From NCBI RefSeq assembly GCF_018397995.1, contig NZ_BBQH01000014.1:146370-210369 (forward strand): a stretch of DNA of 64,000 bases. The letters run 5' to 3'. Source of the stretch: Rhizomonospora bruguierae (GTDB lineage Bacteria; Actinomycetota; Actinomycetes; Mycobacteriales; Micromonosporaceae). Position numbers and translations under genes: made by a program. The notes under the pieces were generated by a model. That model was given only the letters and a program-made list of their open reading frames with translations. It was not told the DNA's origin and searched no databases. How positions within the stretch are numbered: position 1 is the stretch's first letter; each line of letters opens with the position of its first letter. Below, one piece after another: positions 17,531-24,839 of this stretch.

Positions 17531-18466
17531 ATGGGAACGATCGGTCTGCAGGGTGTGGTCACCGCGGTGGTGACTCCATTCCATCAGGACGAGTCGCTCG
17601 ACCTGGACGCCCTTCGCAAGTACATCGAGCACGTCCTGTCCGTCGACGGAGTGACCGGCCTACTCTGCTGCGGCTACACCGGCGAGGTCACCAGCCTCAA
17701 CCGCGACGAGCAGCTGCGCGTCGTGCGGACCGTCGCCGAGGCCACCGACAAGCGGGTCCCGATCATCGCCGGGCTGCAGCCGACCTCCACGGTCGACACG
17801 ATTGCCTTCGGGCGCGAGCTGAAGGCGGCGGGGGCGGACGTCCTGCAGGTCAACTCGCCCTTCTACAACGTTCTCCGCCGCGGCTACCTCGCCAACGAGG
17901 ACAACGTCGTCAAGTTCTTCCGGGACCTGGCCGACGGCATCGACCTGCCGATGACGGTCTTCCAGTACCCGACCGCCTCCGGGGTGTGTTACCCGCCGAG
18001 CACGATCGCCCGGCTCGCCGAGATCGAGCACGTCGTGGGCATCAAGGAAGCCACCTCGATGGAGACGTACGCCGCCGACTACGACGCCGTCGCCGGGCGC
18101 ACCGCGGTGTTCGCCGACAACAACACCTACACCCTGATCGGCATGCTCCTTTACGGTTCGGCGGGCACGATGGTGGGCGTCGGCAACGTCGGGACGCACC
18201 TGTGGACCCGTCTCTACCAGCTCATCGAGTCGGGTGACACCGCCGCCGGGGTGCGGCACGCCAACGAGAAGCTCGTCCCGCTGATGAACACCTTCACCCG
18301 GGACCTCGGGCAGACGCCGTGGTCGTTCGTCGCGCGGGTCAAGGAGGCCCTGTTCCAGATGGGCCTGCTGCCCAATCCGACGGTGCGCGCGCCCGAGCCG
18401 CCGGTGACCGAGGCCGACCGTACCGAGATCCGGGAGACGCTGCGCCGGGTGGGCCTGCTCGACTAA
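17531..18466 (+). CDS. Class I aldolase, DapA/NanA (dihydrodipicolinate synthase) family
   Basis: A 311-residue (beta/alpha)8 enzyme. The Schiff-base lysine is Lys172 in HVVGIKEATS, the catalytic Tyr is Tyr146 in VFQYPTASG, and the substrate-binding loop is GYTGEVTSL, a variant of the GTTGE motif. The altered loop and the catabolic context argue against lysine biosynthesis. The enzyme more likely cleaves or hydrates a 2-keto acid, as N-acetylneuraminate lyase, KDG aldolase and 4-hydroxy-tetrahydrodipicolinate synthase relatives do. The ATG start has GGGAG at good spacing; an in-frame GTG lies two codons earlier. It is followed by a hairpin and then the TRAP transporter genes, with which it probably forms one LacI-controlled unit. 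Confidence 0.88.
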   Translation: MGTIGLQGVVTAVVTPFHQDESLDLDALRKYIEHVLSVDGVTGLLCCGYTGEVTSLNRDEQLRVVRTVAEATDKRVPIIAGLQPTSTVDTIAFGRELKAAGADVLQVNSPFYNVLRRGYLANEDNVVKFFRDLADGIDLPMTVFQYPTASGVCYPPSTIARLAEIEHVVGIKEATSMETYAADYDAVAGRTAVFADNNTYTLIGMLLYGSAGTMVGVGNVGTHLWTRLYQLIESGDTAAGVRHANEKLVPLMNTFTRDLGQTPWSFVARVKEALFQMGLLPNPTVRAPEPPVTEADRTEIRETLRRVGLLD

Positions 18467-18486
18467 CCCCCCGCCGCCGTCCCCTT

Positions 18487-18518
18487 GCTCCCCCACCCGC
18501 CCGCCCGGGTGGGGGAGC
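18487..18518 (+). terminator. Hairpin (terminator or attenuator) after the aldolase gene
   Basis: A perfect 12-bp stem, GCTCCCCCACCC / GGGTGGGGGAGC, with an 8-base loop lies 20 bases after the stop. It may terminate most transcripts so that the aldolase and the TRAP genes are expressed at different levels. Confidence 0.7.
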
Positions 18519-18596
18519 GTTCCACCCAACCACGAAACCGAATGGGATTTTTTCGAACATAGTCGTAGCGGGTCGCCGTCGTAAGGATGTGTTGAC

Positions 18597-19619
18597 ATGT
18601 GGAAAAGATCGTCACTCCGGCTGCTGGCGGCCGTGATCACCGTCGGGTTGGCGGCGACCGGCTGTAGCCGACCGACGAACTCGGCGGACGGCGGCACCAA
18701 GGCCAGGAACCTCGTCTTCGCCTACATCACCCCGGAGACGTTCCCGTACCACGATGGGGCGAAGAAGTTCAAAGAGCTCATCGAGCAGAACTCCGGCGGG
18801 AAGTTCACCGTTCAGCTGCACCCCGCGGGTCAGCTGGGTAACGAGCGCGACATCAACGAGTCCATTCTCGACGGCGCCGTGCACATCGGCGTCGGCGCGG
18901 GCGCCCTCGCCGGCCTGGCCCCCTCGGTGAACCTGCTGGAGCTGCCCTTCCTCATCAAGAACCAGGACCACATGCAGCGCGTCATCGACTCCCCGGCGGC
19001 GGCCGAGCTCGCCAAGCGCATCAAGGAGGAGGGGAAGTTCGAGGTCATCGACTGGTTCAGCACCGGGGACAGCTCGATCCAGAGCGTCGACCGGCCGATC
19101 AGGACGCCGGCCGACCTCAAGGGCCTGAAGCTGCGGTCGATCGAGAACCCGGCGTTGGCCGACGCGCTGCAGACCCTCGGGGCCAACCCCACGCCGATGC
19201 CGTTCGGCGAGGTCTACACCGGGGTGCAGACCGGTGTGGTCAAGGGCGCGACGCTGGACTGGGGCTCGGTCTACTCGCTCAAGCTCCACGAGTTGATCAA
19301 GTACGCCACCACGCCCGACGTGGCGTTCCTCGCCGAGCCGCGACCCGTCATCATGAGCTCCGCCTTCTGGGACTCGCTGTCCGATGAGGAGCGGAAGCTG
19401 ATCGACGAGTCGATGGCCGAGGCGGCCAAGTACGAGCGCGAGGTGTTCCGCACCAAGCAGCAGGAGGCGATCGACAACGTGGTCAAGGCCGGCGTGACGC
19501 TCACCGACATCGACGAGAAGGCCTTTGATGACGCCGTCCGGCCCGCCTGGGACAAGTGGGCGAAGCAGTTGAAGGCCGAGCAGCTTCTCGAGCAGATCCT
19601 CGCCGTCCGAGAAGGCTGA
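18597..19619 (+). CDS. TRAP transporter solute-binding lipoprotein (DctP family)
   Basis: A 340-residue extracytoplasmic receptor. A lipoprotein signal ends at the lipobox-like LAATGCSRPT near residue 20, so it is anchored to the outer face of the membrane. DctP hallmarks are LVFAYITPETFPYHDGAKKF, GGKFTVQLHPAGQLGNERD, GAVHIGVGAGALAGL, and LKGLKLRSIENP with the conserved Arg that binds the substrate carboxylate. The later segment TPMPFGEVYTGVQTGVVKGA is also typical. TRAP systems import small organic acids with a sodium gradient. AAGGAT precedes the ATG. It is followed at 7 bases by the small membrane subunit. The carboxylate substrate is probably the compound degraded by the aldolase, Hyu and FAH-family enzymes around it. 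Confidence 0.93.
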   Translation: MWKRSSLRLLAAVITVGLAATGCSRPTNSADGGTKARNLVFAYITPETFPYHDGAKKFKELIEQNSGGKFTVQLHPAGQLGNERDINESILDGAVHIGVGAGALAGLAPSVNLLELPFLIKNQDHMQRVIDSPAAAELAKRIKEEGKFEVIDWFSTGDSSIQSVDRPIRTPADLKGLKLRSIENPALADALQTLGANPTPMPFGEVYTGVQTGVVKGATLDWGSVYSLKLHELIKYATTPDVAFLAEPRPVIMSSAFWDSLSDEERKLIDESMAEAAKYEREVFRTKQQEAIDNVVKAGVTLTDIDEKAFDDAVRPAWDKWAKQLKAEQLLEQILAVREG

Positions 19620-19626
19620 TCCGCCG

Positions 19627-20205
19627 ATGGTGACCAGGGATGCTGCGGCGATCGCCGCGCCGGGAGCCGGGCAGTCGGCGGCCGGTCGGTGGTCGAGAAT
19701 CGTGGAGTTCGTCGACCGGCTGCTCGGCCGGCTCGATCGGGCGGTGCTGGCGGTGGCGAGCGCGCTGTTCTGCGCGCTGGTGGGAGTGGTTATCGCGGCC
19801 GTCTTCTTCCGGTACGTGCTCAACTCCTCCCTGCTGTGGGGGGAGGAACTTGCCCGCTACCTCGCCATGTGGCTGGTGTTCCTCGGGCTCAGCTGCGCGC
19901 ACCGCCGCAACGAGCACGTCTCGGTCGGCTCGGTGTTGCGGCGGGCGCCGCTGCTGGGCGCCGCCGGGGCGCGGCGCATCGCCGAGGCCGTCACCGTCTT
20001 CTTCTGCGCCGTGGTGACCCTGCTCGGCGCGGAGTTGACCGTCCTCAACTTCGAACGGCACCAGACCAGTCCGGCGCTCCAGATCCCGATCGCCTGGGCG
20101 TACCTGGCGATCCCGGTGGGCTTCCTGCTGATGACGCTTCAGGCCCTCGTCCGGCTGGTCGGGCCGGAACCCGCCGTCGACGGGCACGAGGAGGTCCAGC
20201 CGTGA
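19627..20205 (+). CDS. TRAP transporter small membrane subunit (DctQ family)
   Basis: A 192-residue protein with four predicted membrane segments (AVASALFCALVGVVIAAVFF, the region around YLAMWLVFLGLSCAHRRNEH, AEAVTVFFCAVVTLLGAEL, WAYLAIPVGFLLMTLQAL). The DctQ signature RYVLNSSLLWGEELARYLAMW is present. It pairs with the large DctM subunit to form the sodium-coupled permease. Its stop overlaps the DctM start as GTGA, so the two are translated in a fixed ratio. The start ATG is close behind the DctP stop, with a weak ribosome binding site. No oddities. Confidence 0.92.
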   Translation: MVTRDAAAIAAPGAGQSAAGRWSRIVEFVDRLLGRLDRAVLAVASALFCALVGVVIAAVFFRYVLNSSLLWGEELARYLAMWLVFLGLSCAHRRNEHVSVGSVLRRAPLLGAAGARRIAEAVTVFFCAVVTLLGAELTVLNFERHQTSPALQIPIAWAYLAIPVGFLLMTLQALVRLVGPEPAVDGHEEVQP

Positions 20206-21488
20206 TCCAGCTCGTCGGTGGATTCGTGGGCCTGATGGCCGTCGGCGTGCCGCTGGCGCTGGTGGTCCTCGGGGCGGGGATCCTCTACGTCTGGTACGCC
20301 ACGGACGTGCCGATGACGATCGTCGCGCAGCGGCTGTTCGTCGGCATGGACGACTTCACGCTGATGGCGATCCCGCTCTTCGTGCTGGCCGGCTACCTGA
20401 TGAACGAGGTCGGGCTCACCGAGCGGCTGCTGGTGCTTGCCCGGATCATCATGCGCAAGGTCTACGGCGGCCTGGCGCACATCGCCACGCTGGTGTCGAT
20501 GCTCTTCGGCGGCGTCACCGGGGCGGCCGCCGCCGACCTGGCCGCCGTCGGGATCACGATGGTGCCGGAGATGGAGAAGGACGGCTACAGCCGCGAGTTC
20601 TCCATCGCGACGATCACGGCGGCGTCGCTGATGGGCGCGGTCATCCCGCCGAGCATCCCGTTCATCATCTACGGCGTACAAAGCGAGACGTCGATTGGTG
20701 ACCTCTTCGTCGCCGGCATCATTCCGGGCATTCTGATCGGCGTCGTGGTGATGGTGATGAACTTCGTCATGCTCAAGCGCAGCGGCTTCCGGCCGCGGCA
20801 GCAGGCGGCCGCGGAGCGGAAGCCGGCCACCCCGCTGCCCGTCGCGCTGCGCGACGCGGCCATCGCCGTGCTCATGCCGGTGGTGATCATCGGAGGGATC
20901 CTGGCCGGGATCTTCACGCCGACCGAGGCGGCCGGCGTGGCGGTGGCGTACGCGCTGCTCATCGGCCTCGTCGTGTTCCGGACGCTGACCTGGCGGAAGA
21001 TCCGCGTGGTGCTGGAGAAGTCGACGGTCATGAGCTCCGTGATCATGATCATCGTGGTCGCGTCGGCGCTGCTGAACTGGTGCCTGGCCTACTCCCAGCT
21101 GCCGGCGAAGGTGGCCAGCGCCCTGCTGTCGGTCACCGACAGCCAGGCGGTCTTCCTGCTGATCTCGCTGGTCATCCTGTTGCTCGTCGGCATGCCGCTC
21201 GACCCGGTGCCCGGGATCATCGTGGTGACGCCCGTGCTGCTGCCCGCGGCGATTCAGTTCGGCGTCGACCCCGTCCACTTCGGTGTGGTCGTCGTGCTGG
21301 CCCTGACCATCGGGCTGGCGACCCCGCCGGTGGGTGCGAGCCTGTTCGTGGCGATGTCCATCAGCCGGGTCTCGATGGGGCGGCTGAGCATCGCCATCAC
21401 CCCGTTCCTGGTGGCGCTCCTGGTGCTGACCCTGCTCATCACCTACGTGCCGCAGACGTACAACTGGCTCCTGCCACTGTTGCGCTGA
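20202..21488 (+). CDS. TRAP transporter large membrane subunit (DctM family)
   Basis: A 428-residue permease of the ion-transporter superfamily with about 12 membrane segments. Diagnostic stretches are MDDFTLMAIPLFVLAGYLMN, SMLFGGVTGAAAADLAAVG, the conserved ASLMGAVIPPSIPFIIYG, and GIFTPTEAAGVAVAYALLIG. It carries out the sodium-coupled import of the substrate delivered by the DctP lipoprotein. The start is the GTG overlapping the DctQ stop; reading further upstream only runs through DctQ in another frame. Its stop is 7 bases from the stop of the convergent LacI-family gene. Confidence 0.94.
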   Translation: MIQLVGGFVGLMAVGVPLALVVLGAGILYVWYATDVPMTIVAQRLFVGMDDFTLMAIPLFVLAGYLMNEVGLTERLLVLARIIMRKVYGGLAHIATLVSMLFGGVTGAAAADLAAVGITMVPEMEKDGYSREFSIATITAASLMGAVIPPSIPFIIYGVQSETSIGDLFVAGIIPGILIGVVVMVMNFVMLKRSGFRPRQQAAAERKPATPLPVALRDAAIAVLMPVVIIGGILAGIFTPTEAAGVAVAYALLIGLVVFRTLTWRKIRVVLEKSTVMSSVIMIIVVASALLNWCLAYSQLPAKVASALLSVTDSQAVFLLISLVILLLVGMPLDPVPGIIVVTPVLLPAAIQFGVDPVHFGVVVVLALTIGLATPPVGASLFVAMSISRVSMGRLSIAITPFLVALLVLTLLITYVPQTYNWLLPLLR

Positions 21489-21494
21489 GCGGCG

Positions 21495-22520
21495 TCACGC
21501 CGCCCCGGCCGGCCGTGCGCTGGAGTCGCGCACGACCAGCCGGGGCGGCAGCACGACCGACTCGATCGCCGCCCCGTTGATCCGGTCGATCAACAGCTCG
21601 ACCGCCCGGTGACCCATGTCCGGGAGCGGGACGTGCACGCTGGTGAGCGGGATCGGCAGCAGCGCCGCGGTCTCCGAGTCGTTGTAGCCGACGACGGCCA
21701 GGTCGTCGGGAACGCGCAGGCCGCGACGGCGGGCGGCGGCCATGGTGGCCAGTGCGCTGACGTCGTTGATGGCGAACACCGCGGTCGGGCGGTTCCGCGT
21801 CGCCAGCAGCTCCTCGGCGGCCGCCAGCCCGCTCTGCGCGTCGAACCGGCCGCAGCGCACCAGGCCGGGCGCGAACCGCACGTCGAACTCGCGCAGCGCG
21901 CGCTTGTAGCCTTCGAGCCGGAATTGGCCGGTACTGGTGGTCAGCGGGCCGGCGAGGTGCCCGATGCGCCGGTGTCCGGCCTCGAGCAGATGACGGGTGG
22001 CCAGGTAGCCGCCCAGTTCGTCGTCGCCGCGCACCGAGGGATGGTCGCCTGCGGCGCGGTTGAGCAGGACGAACGGGAAGTTGTCCTGGGCCAGCACGGG
22101 CAGGAGCTGGTCGTCGATGGTCGGGGTGGCCAGCACCAGCCCGTCCACCCGGCGGTCGATCAGCCGGTTGACGATCTCGCGCTGCGACTCCTCGCGGTCG
22201 AACGTGTTGACGGTTATCGCCTGGTAGCCGAGGATCCGGGCGCGTTCCTCGGCGGCCTCGAACATCTGGGCGAGCACGACGTCGGTGAGCCGCGGGATCA
22301 CCAGGCCGATCATCGTGGTGCGCTGGGTGCGCAGGCTGCGCGCCCACGGGTTCGGCTCGTAGCCGAGTTCCCGGGCCACCTTCTGGATGCGGGCGAGCGT
22401 CTCCGGCGGCACCCGGGCGTCCGGGTGGCCGTTCAGGGCCCGGGAGGCCGTGGACGGGTGGACACCGGCCGCCGCGGCGATGCTCTTCAGCGTCGGTTGT
22501 CGGTGCATCCGTTGTGTCAC
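21495..22520 (-). CDS. LacI-family transcriptional repressor
   Basis: A 341-residue regulator. The N-terminal helix-turn-helix and hinge read PTLKSIAAAAGVHPSTASRA, then NPWARSLRTQRT. The periplasmic-binding-protein-like sensor domain starts at MIGLVIPRLTDVVLAQ and ends near VVLPPRLVVRDS. The GTG start is chosen because GGGAGG lies five bases upstream; an ATG four codons later is also possible. It is divergent from the HyuA gene. The palindrome GCGCAATCGATTGCGC between them, and a close relative before the aldolase gene, are its likely operators. The inducer is probably the transported acid or a breakdown intermediate. Confidence 0.93.
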   Translation of the reverse strand: MTQRMHRQPTLKSIAAAAGVHPSTASRALNGHPDARVPPETLARIQKVARELGYEPNPWARSLRTQRTTMIGLVIPRLTDVVLAQMFEAAEERARILGYQAITVNTFDREESQREIVNRLIDRRVDGLVLATPTIDDQLLPVLAQDNFPFVLLNRAAGDHPSVRGDDELGGYLATRHLLEAGHRRIGHLAGPLTTSTGQFRLEGYKRALREFDVRFAPGLVRCGRFDAQSGLAAAEELLATRNRPTAVFAINDVSALATMAAARRRGLRVPDDLAVVGYNDSETAALLPIPLTSVHVPLPDMGHRAVELLIDRINGAAIESVVLPPRLVVRDSSARPAGAA

Positions 22521-22596
22521 CGGGACCTCCCGCTCGCGCGGCGTGTATCGCCGCACCCTGATGTGTGGACCACGGTATTCCAACCGCCGAGGTTTA

Positions 22597-22642
22597 TTGA
22601 CTCGGCTCGGGGCCCACCATATGGTAGCGCAATCGATTGCGC
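22597..22642 (+). promoter_or_regulatory. HyuA promoter with perfect LacI operator
   Basis: TTGACT, a 17-base spacer and TATGGT make the promoter. The perfect 16-bp palindrome GCGCAATCGATTGCGC (22627-22642) starts one base after the -10 and covers the expected transcription start. It lies between the divergent repressor gene and HyuA, the usual place for an autoregulated LacI-type operator. Confidence 0.8.
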
Positions 22643-22731
22643 GGATGCCCGGCACCCGCGCCCGGTCCCCTACCTGACACACCGGGGCCGGGTGTCCGCC
22701 GGCGTACGTGCCGGTTCGGGAGGTGAAGGAC

Positions 22732-24834
22732 ATGCCGTACGTGCTGGGTGTCGACATCGGAGGCACGTTCACCGATGTGTGCGTCGTGGACGTGCACTCC
22801 GGCCAGGAGTTCGTGGCCAAGGCCCCGACCACCCCCGACGACCTGATCGAGGGGCTGTTCGAGGGGCTGCGGCTCGCCGCCGAACAGCTCGACCTCACCA
22901 CCGAGGCGATGCTCGCCGAGACGGTGCGTTTCTCGCACGCGACGACGCAGACCACCAACGTGATGTTCACCTGGACGGGTGGCTCCGTCGTGGGATTGCT
23001 CACCACGCGCGGCTTCGCCGACGAGCTGCTCATCATGCGGGCCCGCGGCCGCGTCGCCGGCAAGAGCCTCACCGAGCGCCGGCACCTGCGCGCGACCGAC
23101 AAGCCGCCGCAGATCGTGCCGCGGGAGCGGATGGGCGAGGTCGCCGAGCGCGTCGACCGGCACGGCCGGGTCGTCGAGGAGATCGACACCGGGGCGGTGC
23201 GGCGCACGGTGGAGGACCTGCTCGCCAACGGCGTGGAGGCGTTCGCCGTCTCCCTGCTGTGGAGTCACCAGAACCCGGTCCACGAGCTGGCCGTCCGGGA
23301 CGTGATCCACGAGGTCGCCCCGCACGCCCACGCGTCGCTCTCGCACCAGATCGCCCCGATCACCGGTGAGTACGAGCGGGCGTCCACCACGGTGGTCAAC
23401 GCCTACGTCGGGCCGACCCTGGAGCGCTACCTCCAGCGGCTCGAACAGCAGCTGAAGAACCGGGGCCTGCGCGTGCCGATCCTGGTGTTCCAGGCCGGGG
23501 GCGGGGTCAACGACGTCAGGTCGACGCTGCCGGTGAGCACGATCGAGTCCGGCCCCGCCGCGGGCATGGTCGCCGTGCGGAAGCTGTCCGTCGCCGCCGG
23601 CCGGCCGAACATCATCGCCACCGACGTGGGCGGCACCACGTTCAAGGTCGGTCTGGTCATCAACGGCCGCTGGACGGTCGCGCCGGAGACGATCATCAAC
23701 CAGTACACCCTGCTGTCCCCGATGATCGACATCGTCTCGATCGGTGCCGGCGGCGGCAGCATCGCCTGGGCGGACAGCGGCCGGCTCCGGATCGGCCCGA
23801 TGTCGGCGGGCGCCTCGCCCGGACCGGCCTGCTACGGCTGGGGCGGGCAGCGGCCCACCGTCACCGACGCCGACGTCCTGCTCGGCTACCTCGCCCCGGA
23901 ACGGTTCCTGGACGGGCGGCTGCGGCTGCGCACCGACCTGGCCACCGAGGCGGTGAAGCGGCACGTCGCCGACCCGCTGTTCGGCGGGGACGTGATCGCC
24001 GCCGCGGCCGGGATCCGGCAGGTGGTGGACGCGCACATGAGCGACCTGGTACGCAAGGCCACGATCGAGCGGGGGTACGACCCGCGCGAGTTCGTCCTGG
24101 CCGCATACGGGGGAGCGGGGCCGGTGCACGCCGCCGGGTACGCGCGCAACCTCGGCGTTCGCGAGATCGTCGTTCCGTTGAGCGCCACCGCCTACTCGGC
24201 CTTCGGCGCGGTGGTCTCCGACACCATCCAGAGCGCCCAGCGGTCCGTCAGCCACGACCTGAGCGAGGACGACGAGGCGCTGGAGGGCGCGTACCGGGAA
24301 CTGGAGGCGCGGGCCCGGCGGGCGCTCGACGCGCAGGGGCTCGACGGTCCGGGCGTCCAGCTGTCCAGGTGGGCCGACATGCGCTACGAGCGGCAGCTCC
24401 ACGACGTGCGCGTCGGGCTGCCGGACGGCGACCACGAGGGGTCGATCTCGGCGCGGCTGGCCCGGGCGTTCGACGCCAGATACCGGCTGCTGTACGGCGA
24501 CGCCGCGCGGCTGGGGTCGGCCCGGGCGGTCGTGCTGCGGATCGGGGTGGATGCAGTCGCGCCGAACGAGATCGCGCTGCTGGATGTCGTGCCGGGGCCC
24601 GCCGCCCGGCGCGCGGTCGAGCCGGCCAGCCGCCGCGACGTGTACTGGCCGGAGGAGCGCCGCTGGCTCCCGACGGCCGTCCACATCGGATCGTCATTGC
24701 GCCCCGGGGGCCTCGTCGAGGGCCCGGCGATCGTCGAGCAGCCGGGCACCAGCATCGTCATCCCGGCCGACGCGCGCGGGCAGGTGGACCCGGCCCGGAA
24801 CCTCATCATCAGCTTCAGCCCGTTGGGAGATTGA
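22732..24834 (+). CDS. HyuA-like ATP-dependent hydantoinase/oxoprolinase/carboxylase subunit
   Basis: A 700-residue protein with the ASKHA-type nucleotide-binding fold. MPYVLGVDIGGTFTDVCVVD is the N-terminal phosphate loop, HATTQTTNVMF follows, and IIATDVGGTTFKVGLVING is the second ATP-binding segment. The family pattern SIGAGGGSIAWADSGRLRIG is also present, then SAGASPGPACYG. The C-terminal ~200 residues are the HyuA C-domain. Such subunits phosphorylate or activate a carbonyl with ATP before ring opening (hydantoin, oxoproline) or carboxylation (acetone, acetophenone). GGAGGTGAAGG before the ATG fixes the start. The HyuB-like partner follows after 5 bases, and both sit behind a LacI-type operator. 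The exact substrate is unknown. Confidence 0.9.
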   Translation: MPYVLGVDIGGTFTDVCVVDVHSGQEFVAKAPTTPDDLIEGLFEGLRLAAEQLDLTTEAMLAETVRFSHATTQTTNVMFTWTGGSVVGLLTTRGFADELLIMRARGRVAGKSLTERRHLRATDKPPQIVPRERMGEVAERVDRHGRVVEEIDTGAVRRTVEDLLANGVEAFAVSLLWSHQNPVHELAVRDVIHEVAPHAHASLSHQIAPITGEYERASTTVVNAYVGPTLERYLQRLEQQLKNRGLRVPILVFQAGGGVNDVRSTLPVSTIESGPAAGMVAVRKLSVAAGRPNIIATDVGGTTFKVGLVINGRWTVAPETIINQYTLLSPMIDIVSIGAGGGSIAWADSGRLRIGPMSAGASPGPACYGWGGQRPTVTDADVLLGYLAPERFLDGRLRLRTDLATEAVKRHVADPLFGGDVIAAAAGIRQVVDAHMSDLVRKATIERGYDPREFVLAAYGGAGPVHAAGYARNLGVREIVVPLSATAYSAFGAVVSDTIQSAQRSVSHDLSEDDEALEGAYRELEARARRALDAQGLDGPGVQLSRWADMRYERQLHDVRVGLPDGDHEGSISARLARAFDARYRLLYGDAARLGSARAVVLRIGVDAVAPNEIALLDVVPGPAARRAVEPASRRDVYWPEERRWLPTAVHIGSSLRPGGLVEGPAIVEQPGTSIVIPADARGQVDPARNLIISFSPLGD

Positions 24835-24839
24835 GCGAC

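Noticed and set aside
17531..18466. Naming the DapA-like gene lysine-pathway dapA
   Set aside because: The GTTGE loop is altered and the gene lies with a TRAP importer and catabolic genes, not with lysine genes.
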